From assembly GCA_013285915.1 (NCBI GenBank), contig JABDGS010000020.1, forward strand, positions 1-46,315: a DNA stretch of 46,315 nucleotides, read 5' to 3'. This stretch comes from Bacteroidota bacterium. GTDB taxonomy: Bacteria > Bacteroidota > Bacteroidia > Chitinophagales > Chitinophagaceae. This document shows positions 26,309 through 35,218 of the stretch, in pieces (position 1 is the stretch's first letter; the number at the start of each line of letters is the position of its first letter). The position numbers and the translations under genes are program-made. The notes beneath the pieces are model-generated. The model had not been told where the DNA came from and made no database searches. It saw nothing but the letters and a program-made list of their open reading frames with translations.

Positions 26309-28399
26309 TTAATTGAATGACAACCTCCCCCCAATAAAAAAGTTTCGTGCGGGCGCGGGGTTAAAATACCTTTTTCCAACGGCATTAATATCGTTGCCTA
26401 AGCTATACACCTCATTCAGAACATTATCAACTCCAACATAAGTGTTGAGTTTGCAGGAATGCATGTTGAAGTTTTTGCCGAGCTTTATTTGCAGCAAGTG
26501 GTATGCTTTTGCAAATGCTGTATTGGCATCATCAACGGGCAGTGATGAAGTGTAATTTATAGAAGTACTTATATACCAAGTTTTTGCGCCGGTTATGTCA
26601 ATACCTGTAACATTAATTGTTTGAGGCACCCCTGTTAGTTTGTGGCCTGAGTAATTGCTGGTACCTGAGATATAAGTATCAAAACGGTAAGGCTGATAAC
26701 TTAAACTATTCCATACATCAAGCGCTGAAATAAAATGGGCTGTATTGTGTATGATATGCGCTTTAAACCAAAACTCAATACCCTTCTCAATAGCGCCACC
26801 GGAATTTACAAAGTATTGTGCGCCCGTGCTATCAGTACGCGAAACAATAGCTTGCTTCAATTTTAAATAGTACGCTGATGCATTAAATTCAACAGCATCT
26901 TTAATGATAGTGCCTTTTATACCTGCTTCATAATTCCATCCATATTCTGGTTGTAAAAAAGGATAATAATTTCCGTCAGATGGCCGCACTTCAGCAAGCG
27001 TTGGTGTTGAAAACCCTTCTGCCGCGGATGCGTAGACAGATACTGATTTGGTTACCTGGTAAAGCACGCTAAAACGTGGCGTTACCAATGGTCCCGCTGT
27101 ACGCGTTTGCGGATATTTATTTACAACATCAGTCAGGCGGTTATACCAGTAGTGCGTTGTATTGTTGCTGGCGCCTGCCTGTAAAACCCAATGTTTGCCT
27201 GCATTGATATTAACCTGTGCAAATAAGAAATATTGCGTAAGGTGTGTCAGGTCTTTAAACTGAACAGTATCTTTAACACCTGCCCTGTTACCATAATCGT
27301 TTATTGTGGCAACATTATAGCCTACCTCACCGCCTGCTGAAGCATGCAGAATAAAGTCATTTTTTTTATACTCATAACCAAAGTTTGTGCGTGCATTATA
27401 ATTCCATTCGCTGCGCTCCTCGTAGTTGGTGATGAAAGGATTGGTAAAGGCTGTATGATCAATAACAAATGATGTTGTATTGGTAAAACCACTACCAAAC
27501 TTCGATGTAAGGCTTACACCACCAAATGGTGTTTTATTACGTACTGAAGAATGTTGCGTAACAGCGCCCGGTATACTGCCTGCGGTTGGCCTTGCAGCCT
27601 TGGGGTTGGTGGTTAATTGCGCCAGGTTTAAACCGCCGGGTGTTTGATAATATAAATCCGTATAGAATGCTACAAACCTCAGTGTCTCACTTGCCGACAG
27701 ATCCACCTTTCCGTTCCATTTTAAAACATCTTTGCGTGTAGCGCTTTGTTGCCTGTACCCATCGCTTTGCATGTGTGATTGCTGCAGGCTTGAGGAGAAG
27801 CCTTTCTGCTGCGTTTGCCAGCCCGCCGCCTCACTAAACATACCGAATGACCCACCGTTTAATGACACATCAAACTTATTTTTATTTATACCAATATCAT
27901 TTAATGAATTAAGCAGCACAACCCCACCCGTGTTGGCGCCGTACAGGCTGCCGGAAGGCCCTTTAATGATCTCTACAGACTGCAGTTGATTGGGATCAAT
28001 AAGGTTAAAGTAGGTATTGCCGGTAGCATCTGTAAACGGCACACCATCCAGGTAAATTTTTATATCTCTTACACCAAAAGGCGAACGAAGTAAACTGCCC
28101 CTTACCGATAAACGGTAACTGCCGGGCGAACGCTCTTCCATTCTAACACCGGGGGCTGCATTTAATTCAGCGACCATAGTGTTAACATCAAACCTTTGCA
28201 GGTCTTTTTTATTTATAAACGAAATTGAAGAAGGGGCATCCTTCCATTTTGTTTTTGTTTCAAAAGCATTTACGGTAACATTCTGCAACGTGGTGCTGTC
28301 TGTTGCAGTGTTTGTACTGTCTGCAGTTTGTGCAACAGCCAGGGTTGTAAAAAACAACCCCGTAAGCAGTAATAAATATTTCATTTTAAAAATATTCAC
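26309..28399 (-). CDS. TonB-dependent outer-membrane receptor
   Basis: 696 residues. A signal peptide ends near AVAQ. After a Thr/Ser-rich stretch the TonB box is in 'TTLQNVTVNAFETKTKWKDAPSSISFI'. The plug shows 'GSLLRSPFGVRDIKIYLDGVPFTDATGNTYFNLIDPNQLQSVEIIKGPSGSLYGANTGGVVLLNS', the plug pattern of siderophore/vitamin receptors. The barrel ends 'YFNPAPARNFFIGGRLSFN'. It has no CarboxypepD-like or SusC features, so it is of the classical iron/metal-complex type; the ligand cannot be named. It stands alone with no SusD or ABC partner nearby. Confidence 0.93.
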   Translation of the reverse strand: MNIFKMKYLLLLTGLFFTTLAVAQTADSTNTATDSTTLQNVTVNAFETKTKWKDAPSSISFINKKDLQRFDVNTMVAELNAAPGVRMEERSPGSYRLSVRGSLLRSPFGVRDIKIYLDGVPFTDATGNTYFNLIDPNQLQSVEIIKGPSGSLYGANTGGVVLLNSLNDIGINKNKFDVSLNGGSFGMFSEAAGWQTQQKGFSSSLQQSHMQSDGYRQQSATRKDVLKWNGKVDLSASETLRFVAFYTDLYYQTPGGLNLAQLTTNPKAARPTAGSIPGAVTQHSSVRNKTPFGGVSLTSKFGSGFTNTTSFVIDHTAFTNPFITNYEERSEWNYNARTNFGYEYKKNDFILHASAGGEVGYNVATINDYGNRAGVKDTVQFKDLTHLTQYFLFAQVNINAGKHWVLQAGASNNTTHYWYNRLTDVVNKYPQTRTAGPLVTPRFSVLYQVTKSVSVYASAAEGFSTPTLAEVRPSDGNYYPFLQPEYGWNYEAGIKGTIIKDAVEFNASAYYLKLKQAIVSRTDSTGAQYFVNSGGAIEKGIEFWFKAHIIHNTAHFISALDVWNSLSYQPYRFDTYISGTSNYSGHKLTGVPQTINVTGIDITGAKTWYISTSINYTSSLPVDDANTAFAKAYHLLQIKLGKNFNMHSCKLNTYVGVDNVLNEVYSLGNDINAVGKRYFNPAPARNFFIGGRLSFN

Positions 28400-28451
28400 T
28401 GTTTGGTTTTAGCAAAATTCGTAAACGGGCGTTAATGCAGTTGTTAAATAA

Positions 28452-28487
28452 GAAAATAAAAAGAGGCAATAGTATAATTATTGCCTC
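28452..28487 (-). terminator. Intrinsic terminator of pdhB
   Basis: GAGGCAATA and TATTGCCTC form a perfect 9-bp stem with a 7-nt loop at 28463-28487. On the minus strand it is followed by TTTTTATTTT. It lies 27 bp past the pdhB stop codon. Confidence 0.85.
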
Positions 28488-28513
28488 CTTCAACAAACAT
28501 ATATAAACATATA

Positions 28514-29500
28514 TTATTTCTTCAAATACATTACCTCTTTCACAATTTTTACCGTTCTTGGCACATCAGGTATTGCCAGTGCAGCAAGGTTTGGTGCGTA
28601 GTGCATTGGCGCATCTGCGCTGGTAATGCGGCGCACGGGTGCATCAAGATAGTCGAAACCTTCTTTTTGTATACGGTAAGCCAGTTCAGACGATACCGAG
28701 CACATAGGCCATTGTTCTTCAACAATAACAAGGCGGTTTGTTTTTTTAACGCTTTCCAATACTGTCATCCAATCCATAGGGCGTATCGTACGTAAGTCAA
28801 TCACTTCAGCACTTACACCCTCTTTTTCAAGTTCAGCAGCAGCACCTAAAGCTACTTTCATCATTTTATTATAAGAAACTATTGTTACGTCACGGCCAGC
28901 CCTTTTAACATCAGCCTTGCCAAGCGGTATATAATATTCTTCTTCAGGCACTTCGCTTTTATCGCCGTAGGTGGTTTCACCTTCCATAAACATTACCGGG
29001 TCTTCCTCGTAGCGTATAGCCTGCTTAAGCAAGCCCTTGGCATCGTACCCATTTGACGGCGATACCACTTTTATACCCGGTATATTGGCCAAATAACTTT
29101 CAAAAGCAGTAGAGTGTTGTGCACCCAATTGCCCTGCGCTGCCATTTGGCCCGCGAAAAACAATAGGGCAACCCACCTGGCCGCCACTCATTGCCAGCAT
29201 TTTACTGGCAGTGTTCAATATTTGGTCGAGTGCCAACACGGCAAAGTTCCATGTCATAAACTCCACAATCGGGCGCAGGCCGTTTTGGGCAGCACCAACG
29301 CCAACAGCGGCAAAACCAAGCTCAGAAATAGGCGTATCTATAACCCTTTTAGAGCCAAATTCGGCCAGCATACCCTGGCTAACCTTGTACGCACCATTAT
29401 ATTCGGCTACTTCTTCACCCATTAAAAATACCCTGTCGTCCCTCCTCATTTCCTCGCTCATGGCCTCACGCAGCGCTTCACGAAAAGCAATTTGTCGCAT
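28514..29500 (-). CDS. pdhB: Pyruvate dehydrogenase E1 component, beta subunit
   Basis: 328 residues. With the alpha subunit it decarboxylates pyruvate on thiamine diphosphate and transfers the acetyl group to lipoyl-E2. Family landmarks in order: 'AFREALREAMSEEMRRDDRVFLMGEEVAEYNGAYKVSQGM' (the GEEV Glu activates ThDP), 'RVIDTPISELGFAAVGVGAA', 'GGQVGCPIVFRGPNG', 'HSTAFESYLANIPGIKVVSPSN', and the C-terminal transketolase domain with 'EVIDLRTIRPMDWMTVLESVKKTNRLVIVEEQWP'. Length and ending are standard. No pdhA or E2 gene is in the window, which fits a dispersed complex in Bacteroidota. Terminator and -7 box bracket it as a single-gene unit. Confidence 0.95.
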   Translation of the reverse strand: MRQIAFREALREAMSEEMRRDDRVFLMGEEVAEYNGAYKVSQGMLAEFGSKRVIDTPISELGFAAVGVGAAQNGLRPIVEFMTWNFAVLALDQILNTASKMLAMSGGQVGCPIVFRGPNGSAGQLGAQHSTAFESYLANIPGIKVVSPSNGYDAKGLLKQAIRYEEDPVMFMEGETTYGDKSEVPEEEYYIPLGKADVKRAGRDVTIVSYNKMMKVALGAAAELEKEGVSAEVIDLRTIRPMDWMTVLESVKKTNRLVIVEEQWPMCSVSSELAYRIQKEGFDYLDAPVRRITSADAPMHYAPNLAALAIPDVPRTVKIVKEVMYLKK

Positions 29501-29838
29501 ATTACTGTAGTGTTTAGCTTTTTAAAAAGCACCGCAAAAATATAGGATTATGGGAAGAAAAGGAGAAAATTGTTGACAGTGTGCGTGCACTGGCAAATGA
29601 GCGGGTAAACGGAATGTATAAAATTGCGGTTTACAATTGACGGAGAATAACATCATGTACGTTCGGTCTCTTTGGAGCAACAATTGCTGCCATGAAATAT
29701 TGCTGCCGGTACCCAAACCCACTCCCATCCTGCCCTGTTTTCCATTCATAAAAGTTTTCATAAAATAAATGTGTATTTGACGCTTTACACTTACATTTAG
29801 TGCTCTTTTTAATATCCATTACAGTCAACAACCATCAA
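29501..29838. other. 338-bp spacer, no gene seen
   Basis: This divergent spacer between pdhB (minus) and the ThuA/sugar-dehydrogenase gene (plus) contains the pdhB -7 box at 29535-29542 and a perfect 14-bp palindrome GCTTTTTAAAAAGC at 29517-29530. Open frames here are short and lack any family signature or start support; I see no protein gene or structured RNA. Confidence 0.5.
29535..29542 (-). promoter_or_regulatory. Putative -7 box (TATTTTTG) for pdhB
   Basis: The minus-strand octamer matches TAnnTTTG and is 34 bp from the pdhB start. The -33 region is pyrimidine-rich without a clear TTG. Confidence 0.4.
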
Positions 29839-32800
29839 ATGAGAAAGATTGCCCTGTTATTGCTGGTGCTTATTCCGGCAGTTATTTATTTTTCGTGCAG
29901 CTCAAAAAGAAGCGGCAAGCCCAAAGTGCTGGTATTCAGCAAAACAGGCGGCTTTCGCCACGCATCTATACCAAACGGTATTGCTGCCATTATAAAGCTT
30001 GGCCAGGAAAATGGCTTTGACGTTGATACCACCGAGAACGCAGACAAGTTTAATGACGATACGCTGAAACAGTATTCAGCCATTATTTTTATGAGCACCA
30101 CCGGCCATATACTTGATTACAGGCAGCGCGTTGCATTAGAAAGGTTTATACAGGCAGGCGGTGGTTTTGTAGGTGTGCATGCCGCGGCAGATACCGAGTA
30201 CGACTGGGGCTGGTATGGCCGTTTAGTAGGCGGTTATTTTGTTGACCACCCGGGTATACACGATACTTTTCCCAATGTGCAGCCCGGCTTGTATAATGTG
30301 GTTGACCAAACTTTTGGCGCCACAAAACATTTGCAGGCAACATGGAAACGTACGGATGAATTTTACAGCTTTAAAAAATTGCAGCCAGACCTGCACATTT
30401 TACTAAAGATTGACGAGAATAGCTACCATGGCGGCCACAGAATGGGCGAACACCCCATGAGCTGGTACCATGATTACGATGGCGGCCGTGCTTTTTATAC
30501 AAATCTTGGGCACACACCTGAATCGTATATTGACGCTGACTACCTGAAACATTTGTTAGGTGGTATACAATACGCTATTGGCGATAACAACGAGCTTGAT
30601 TATGCAAAAGCAAAATCGCCTATTCCACCGGATGAAGACCGCTTTGCAAAAGTGCAGCTTGTACAGGGGACGTTTTATGAGCCTACCGAAATGACCATTT
30701 TGCCTAACCTTGATATATTGATCGTACAGCGCCGTGGCGAGATATTAAAATATAACCACGAAACAAAACAGGTTAAACAGGTTGGTTACCTTAATGTATA
30801 CTGGCACACACTGCATACACCCGGTGTAAACGCTGAGGAAGGCTTACTAGGATTGAGCAAAGACCCGCATTTTGATAAGAACCACTGGGTGTATATGTAT
30901 TACAGCCCGTCAGACAGCTCGGTAAACAGGCTTTCAAGGTTTACGTTTGAAAATGATACTGTTGACCTGAAAACAGAAAAGGTAATACTTGAAGTACATG
31001 CACAAAGAGAGATATGCTGCCATACCGGTGGCTCAATAGCCTTTGGCCCTGACGGCTTATTGTATGTATCAGCCGGTGATAACTCAACACCGTTTGATGA
31101 ACCGGGTGCAAAATATGTAAGCAACAGCTTTGCCCCGCAGAACGACTTACCCGGCAAGCAACAATATGATGCAAGAAGAAGCGCAGGCAACACCAATGAT
31201 CTGCGCGGTAAAATAATGCGCATAAAGGTTAACGACGATGGTACTTACAGCATACCACCCGGTAACCTCTTTCCTCCCGGTACACCAAAAACAAGACCTG
31301 AAATATATGTAATGGGCGACCGTAACCCATACCGTATTTCAGTTGACCAAAAGAACAGCAATTTGTATTGGGGCGAAGTTGGCCCTGATGCCAATTTTGA
31401 CAGTCTTGATACACGCGGTCCCCGTGGCTATGATGAAGTAAACCAGGCACGCAAAGCAGGCTATTTTGGCTGGCCTTTGTTTGTAGGCAATAACTACGCT
31501 TACCATCCTTATAATTACGCAACTGGTGAGCATGGCCCGGCTTACGACCCTGCGCACCCTGTAAATAATTCACGCAACAATACCGGCCTTGTAGATCTGC
31601 CACCAGCACAGCCTGCGTTTATATGGTATCCTTATGGTGCTTCGCCAGACTTTCCTGAAGTGGGTACAGGTGGCCGTAACGCTATGGCAGGGCCAGTGTA
31701 TTATACTGATATGTTCCCGGCTGAAACACGCCTGCCAGACTACTACAATGGCAAGCTGATTATATATGACTGGATACGCGGCTGGATGAAAGCAGTTACC
31801 ATGCTGCCTAACGGGGACTTTGATAAGATGGAGCCGTTTATGGAGCATACCCAACTGCATAATAATATTGATATGGAAGTTGGCCCCGATGGTAAAATAT
31901 ACCTGCTTGAATATGGCAGTGGATGGTTTGCCAAAAACCCAGACGCGGGCCTTAGTGTTATTGAATACACGGGCGGCAACAGGGCGGCGAGAATTGCGGG
32001 TATAAGTGTTGACAAAACAACAGGCTTGCTGCCATTTGCCGTTAAAGCTACTGTTGATGCTAAAGACCCTGAGGGCGACAAGCTTACCTATACATGGGAT
32101 TTAGGTGATGGTACTACAAAAGAAACAACAGAACCTTCAATTGACTACATCTACAGCAAAGCGGGTGATTATAAAATATCGGTAAGCATAAAAGACGATA
32201 AAGGTGCAACATCAAAAAGCGACGCGGTTGAAGTATATGCGGGTAATGAAACACCGGTTGTAACCATAAGCCTGCAAGGCAGTAATAAAACATTCTACCT
32301 GCCGGGGCAGCCTGTAAAATATAGCGTGACTATTGCAGATAAGGGCGATACATCAAAAATTGACCCTGCCAACCTGTATGTTTCAGTTGATTATATACAG
32401 GGGTACGATAAAGCATCTATCAGTGCAAACGGCGGTGCAAATATTGCGGGTAAGGTATTAACCCAAACATTAGACTGTAAGAGTTGCCACAAAGAAGCCG
32501 AAAAATCAATAGGGCCTGCATTTACGCTGGTATCAGCCAAATATGCTAAAGACCCCAACGCCATGACTTATTTAAGCCAGAAGATAATGAAAGGCGGCAG
32601 CGGCGTATGGGGCGATGTGGCTATGGCTGCGCACCCCAATATTTCTCAAAGCGATCTAAACCAGATATTGCAGTATATAATGGGGCTTAGCAATAAAGGG
32701 CAGCAAAAACCATCACTGCCTGCAAGTGGCACTATTGTACCGCCACCGGGTACCAAGCCAAATGCAGCGCTGGTATTAAGCGCCAGTTATACTGATAAAG

Positions 32801-33255
32801 GCGGCAACAATATTAAAGCGCTCACCGGCAGAAGTTCAGCATCGCTTGGCAGCAGTGCTGTATCGTTTACCGGCAAAGAAAAAATGAAGGGCTTTACTGT
32901 TGCCAATTTTAATGGCACCAACTATATGCTTACACCAAAAACCGAGGGATGGTTTGCATTAGATAGTATTGACCTTACAGGCGTTGGCAGCGTAAACGTT
33001 ATGGCAGGCTGGCAGGCACCGCCAAAATATGGTTTTGACTATGAAATAAGGCTTGATGGCGAGACTGGTAAAGTGCTTGGCAAGGCAAGTCTTACAGCGG
33101 CATCAGGTAATAAGCAGGGCTTTGCGATGGTTCACATGGCGCTTGACGCTGTTGCCGATGGCCAATTGCATACCCTGTATTTTGTATGCAAACCACGCGA
33201 TGCAGCTGAAACAGCCACAACAGGTGTTGCAGGGCTGCAGTTTGGTGGCAAATAA
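29839..33255 (+). CDS. ThuA / PQQ sugar dehydrogenase / PKD / cytochrome c lipoprotein
   Basis: 1138 residues from ATG 29839; this start puts the lipoprotein signal MRKIALLLLVLIPAVIYFSC at the N-terminus, whereas the ATG 13 codons upstream would bury it. Domains in order: ThuA-type amidotransferase-like fold (KVLVFSKTGGFRHASIPNGI ... GVHAAADTEYDWGWYGRLVGGYFVDHPG); a PQQ-dependent glucose/sorbosone-dehydrogenase propeller (NLDILIVQRRGEIL, EEGLLGLSKDP, CCHTGGSIAFGPDGLLYVSAGDN, RNPYRISVD); a PKD domain (AKDPEGDKLTYTWDLGDGT); a c-type cytochrome with CKSCH (about residue 877) and an axial Met candidate in DVAMAAHPNIS; and a C-terminal beta-sandwich resembling a carbohydrate-binding module. It should oxidise a sugar outside the inner membrane and pass electrons to its own heme. 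Confidence 0.93.
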   Translation: MRKIALLLLVLIPAVIYFSCSSKRSGKPKVLVFSKTGGFRHASIPNGIAAIIKLGQENGFDVDTTENADKFNDDTLKQYSAIIFMSTTGHILDYRQRVALERFIQAGGGFVGVHAAADTEYDWGWYGRLVGGYFVDHPGIHDTFPNVQPGLYNVVDQTFGATKHLQATWKRTDEFYSFKKLQPDLHILLKIDENSYHGGHRMGEHPMSWYHDYDGGRAFYTNLGHTPESYIDADYLKHLLGGIQYAIGDNNELDYAKAKSPIPPDEDRFAKVQLVQGTFYEPTEMTILPNLDILIVQRRGEILKYNHETKQVKQVGYLNVYWHTLHTPGVNAEEGLLGLSKDPHFDKNHWVYMYYSPSDSSVNRLSRFTFENDTVDLKTEKVILEVHAQREICCHTGGSIAFGPDGLLYVSAGDNSTPFDEPGAKYVSNSFAPQNDLPGKQQYDARRSAGNTNDLRGKIMRIKVNDDGTYSIPPGNLFPPGTPKTRPEIYVMGDRNPYRISVDQKNSNLYWGEVGPDANFDSLDTRGPRGYDEVNQARKAGYFGWPLFVGNNYAYHPYNYATGEHGPAYDPAHPVNNSRNNTGLVDLPPAQPAFIWYPYGASPDFPEVGTGGRNAMAGPVYYTDMFPAETRLPDYYNGKLIIYDWIRGWMKAVTMLPNGDFDKMEPFMEHTQLHNNIDMEVGPDGKIYLLEYGSGWFAKNPDAGLSVIEYTGGNRAARIAGISVDKTTGLLPFAVKATVDAKDPEGDKLTYTWDLGDGTTKETTEPSIDYIYSKAGDYKISVSIKDDKGATSKSDAVEVYAGNETPVVTISLQGSNKTFYLPGQPVKYSVTIADKGDTSKIDPANLYVSVDYIQGYDKASISANGGANIAGKVLTQTLDCKSCHKEAEKSIGPAFTLVSAKYAKDPNAMTYLSQKIMKGGSGVWGDVAMAAHPNISQSDLNQILQYIMGLSNKGQQKPSLPASGTIVPPPGTKPNAALVLSASYTDKGGNNIKALTGRSSASLGSSAVSFTGKEKMKGFTVANFNGTNYMLTPKTEGWFALDSIDLTGVGSVNVMAGWQAPPKYGFDYEIRLDGETGKVLGKASLTAASGNKQGFAMVHMALDAVADGQLHTLYFVCKPRDAAETATTGVAGLQFGGK

Positions 33256-33258
33256 TGC

Positions 33259-33293
33259 GATTGCAGATTGACGATTGCAGATTGCAGATTTTA
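33259..33293. repeat. Tandem array of five 7-bp units (GATTGCA type)
   Basis: The units are GATTGCA, GATTGAC, GATTGCA, GATTGCA and GATTTTA, without gaps. The array begins 3 bp after the TAA of the sugar-dehydrogenase gene, mirroring the placement of the array at 22899-22926. Confidence 0.75.
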
Positions 33294-33313
33294 ATTAAAG
33301 CTAATTTTTATAT

Positions 33314-33347
33314 AACCCGGTTGGTAGTAATATCAGCCGGGTTTTTT
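33314..33347 (+). terminator. Intrinsic terminator of the sugar-dehydrogenase gene
   Basis: AACCCGG (33314-33320) pairs with CCGGGTT (33337-33343); further wobble and Watson-Crick pairs extend the stem inward to about 12 bp. A T6 tract follows at 33342-33347. It lies about 60 bp after the stop codon. Confidence 0.8.
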
Positions 33348-33481
33348 GTTGCCTTGATACGGGGAAAGTACCTTATCAAAATGTAGCGCTATTCTTTTAA
33401 TTCAATCAAGTTAATATAACTGCAGTACTAATTATGTCATGCCCGCTTTTATCTTCAAACAATTTTGCGCGCAAGTATATA

Positions 33482-34702
33482 TTAAAGCGGGTTGTTTAGT
33501 ATACCGGTAAAAATAATGGCACCTGTTTGCTTTTCGGTTATTATATACATAAACGGGTGGTTAAAAGTTATCGTTTGCGGCGGCGCTGCCACAGTAGTGC
33601 CTATACCAATACCGGTTGCTGCCGCAGCCTCAGTGCCTTCTTCATCAACTTTAATATAGGTTTTGTGCACCGCCTTTGTAATATACACATTGGCAGTACT
33701 ATACATTTTTGAAAAATCTGCAGCACCTGTAAAAGCTATATGCATACCTAATGCAGATAATTCGGGCTGCATGTCGTCAATGCTATAGGAATATTCCCAT
33801 TTAGGCATGGATAACGAAATATTATACAGCCCCATGCCGGCGATAATGGCCTTGAGCCCTGTTTCATCTATGTTACCTGCAAAGCTGTTAACAGGCTGCT
33901 GGTTGTTTTTACTTTGCAGCAAGTACATACTATAGCTGTTGCCGCCGCCATAAGGCATTTCTACCACATTGTAGTTATCATCAAAATAAATATTTGTGGT
34001 AAGTTGCTGGTTCATAAACGGCACTTTAATTTTAGCGCCACCTGCTAAATAAAAATCATCGTCGCGTGTATCCTGCGCTTTAAACGCATGTTGCCAGCCG
34101 CCCTTAAAATAAATGGCATTTACTAAAAACATCAACATGCCATCGGGTATATCGTTTATTATTTTTGGTATCTTATTTTTTGTATTGTCGCTAACCCAGT
34201 TATTAATAACATCAGCAGTTGACATTGGCTGAACATAAGCGTTAAAATAGCTTGCATTAACGCTAAGAAAAGATTGCAGCGGCTGCACAGTATTTTGCTT
34301 ATACCATATTGAGTTTGCAATTAACATGGTTACCTTACTATCTTCTGCCGGCAGTTGCTCAATAAGCGCCTTACAGGCTGCATTAACATCATTTATACTA
34401 AGGCCGCTAAGCTGCAATGCGTTTGCCATGCTGTCTTTTGTGGCATTATCAGCACCATTGTACACCATGCTTAATGCAAGGTATATGCTTAAGGGCGACA
34501 CAAGTTTGTTGCTTGGGCCGCTGTTGTTTTGCAAAGCTGATTGTAAAAACTTTAACGCAAACCTGTTATTGGCCTCAACAACATTTTGCCCATTTGCAGG
34601 CAGTGTAATGGTATGTGTTACATCCGGCATATCGCCGCTTTTTTTGCAGGAGATAGAACAGCATACCAATGCGCTTATAACTAAATAAAATAATATTCTC
34701 AT
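33482..34702 (-). CDS. Serpin family lipoprotein (predicted serine/cysteine protease inhibitor)
   Basis: 406 residues. Lipobox VCCSISC (Cys19) with a Lys-Lys after it. Serpin landmarks: 'NNRFALKFLQ', 'KLVSPLSIYLALSMVYNGADNATKDSM' (helix B/C), 'NWVSDNTKNKIPKII', 'LVNAIYFKGGWQHAF' (breach/shutter), 'VKVDEEGTEAAAATG' hinge and 'FNHPFMYIITEKQTGAIIFTGIL' end. The hinge EEGTEAAAA (354-362) is the small-residue sequence required for loop insertion, so it is predicted to be inhibitory. Counting from Glu354 as P17, P1 would be Thr370, but the loop is two residues longer than in alpha-1-antitrypsin, so P1 is uncertain. Serpins trap proteases irreversibly; the target is unknown, possibly a host, predator or own secreted protease. 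Confidence 0.95.
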   Translation of the reverse strand: MRILFYLVISALVCCSISCKKSGDMPDVTHTITLPANGQNVVEANNRFALKFLQSALQNNSGPSNKLVSPLSIYLALSMVYNGADNATKDSMANALQLSGLSINDVNAACKALIEQLPAEDSKVTMLIANSIWYKQNTVQPLQSFLSVNASYFNAYVQPMSTADVINNWVSDNTKNKIPKIINDIPDGMLMFLVNAIYFKGGWQHAFKAQDTRDDDFYLAGGAKIKVPFMNQQLTTNIYFDDNYNVVEMPYGGGNSYSMYLLQSKNNQQPVNSFAGNIDETGLKAIIAGMGLYNISLSMPKWEYSYSIDDMQPELSALGMHIAFTGAADFSKMYSTANVYITKAVHKTYIKVDEEGTEAAAATGIGIGTTVAAPPQTITFNHPFMYIITEKQTGAIIFTGILNNPL

Positions 34703-34931
34703 GTTTTAATGACTGTTTATATTTAACTGACTCCGCAGTTAACCAAAGCGTTGCGGGTATTATAATGTTTATATATAAATATTGAAAGGAACAGCAAATT
34801 ATTTGTCTAACCATCTGTTGCACATTCTTTTACAACATTAAAATTTTAAAAAAATAATCAGCATATTTCCTTGTTGGCAACATTCTTGCTAAGATGCGTT
34901 GAACTTGATTTTTTAATTTAAAAGCTAATTT

Positions 34932-35108
34932 ATGAAAAGGATTATTCTTTCTTGCGCTGTAGCATTCAGCGCAGTGGCATTGTGCCTCAACAATTTTGCG
35001 GGTGCTGCACCAAAACCCGTTAACATGGCAAAGTATGCAGCAAACGACACTATCCCTAAAAAGGATACTGTAAAAAAAGACACAACACATACTATGCACC
35101 TGAGATAA
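34932..35108 (+). CDS. Small secreted peptide, 58 residues
   Basis: ATG 34932 opens a 58-codon frame ending TAA at 35106-35108. It translates to a clear signal peptide (MKRIILSCAVAFSAVALCLN, cleavage probably after FAGA) and a short mature part of about 33 residues that is rich in Lys, Asp and Thr (DTIPKKDTVKKDTTHT). There is no Cys in the mature part. Many Bacteroidota have such short Lys/Thr/Asp-rich secreted proteins; none has a known function. A terminator hairpin follows about 55 bp later, which supports a transcribed gene. I do not recognise a family. Confidence 0.6.
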   Translation: MKRIILSCAVAFSAVALCLNNFAGAAPKPVNMAKYAANDTIPKKDTVKKDTTHTMHLR

Positions 35109-35163
35109 GGTACATAGTGTAACAAAGGATATTACATTTTCATGTTTTTACCTTGCTGCAAAG

Positions 35164-35218
35164 GCCTTTATTTATACGACTTAAAGAACTCCCGTTAAAT
35201 AAAGGCTTTTGCTTTTTT
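35164..35218 (+). terminator. Terminator after the small secreted peptide
   Basis: GCCTTTATTTA (35164-35174) pairs with TAAATAAAGGC (35196-35206), an 11-bp stem with a 21-nt loop, followed by TTTTGCTTTTTTAT. It lies between the convergent 58-codon gene and the dioxygenase gene (stop at 35217). Confidence 0.7.

Noticed and set aside
29522..29761. 79-codon frame on the minus strand in the pdhB spacer
   Set aside because: Composition is not protein-like, no motif is seen, and it overlaps the pdhB -7 box.
29800..29838. Upstream ATG extending the ThuA/sugar-dehydrogenase gene by 13 codons
   Set aside because: It would place MLFLISITVNNHQ before a complete lipoprotein signal; the ATG at 29839 gives a normal N-terminus.
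22899..33293. Short tandem repeats as CRISPR arrays
   Set aside because: Units are 7-9 bp with no unique spacers, and no cas genes are present.
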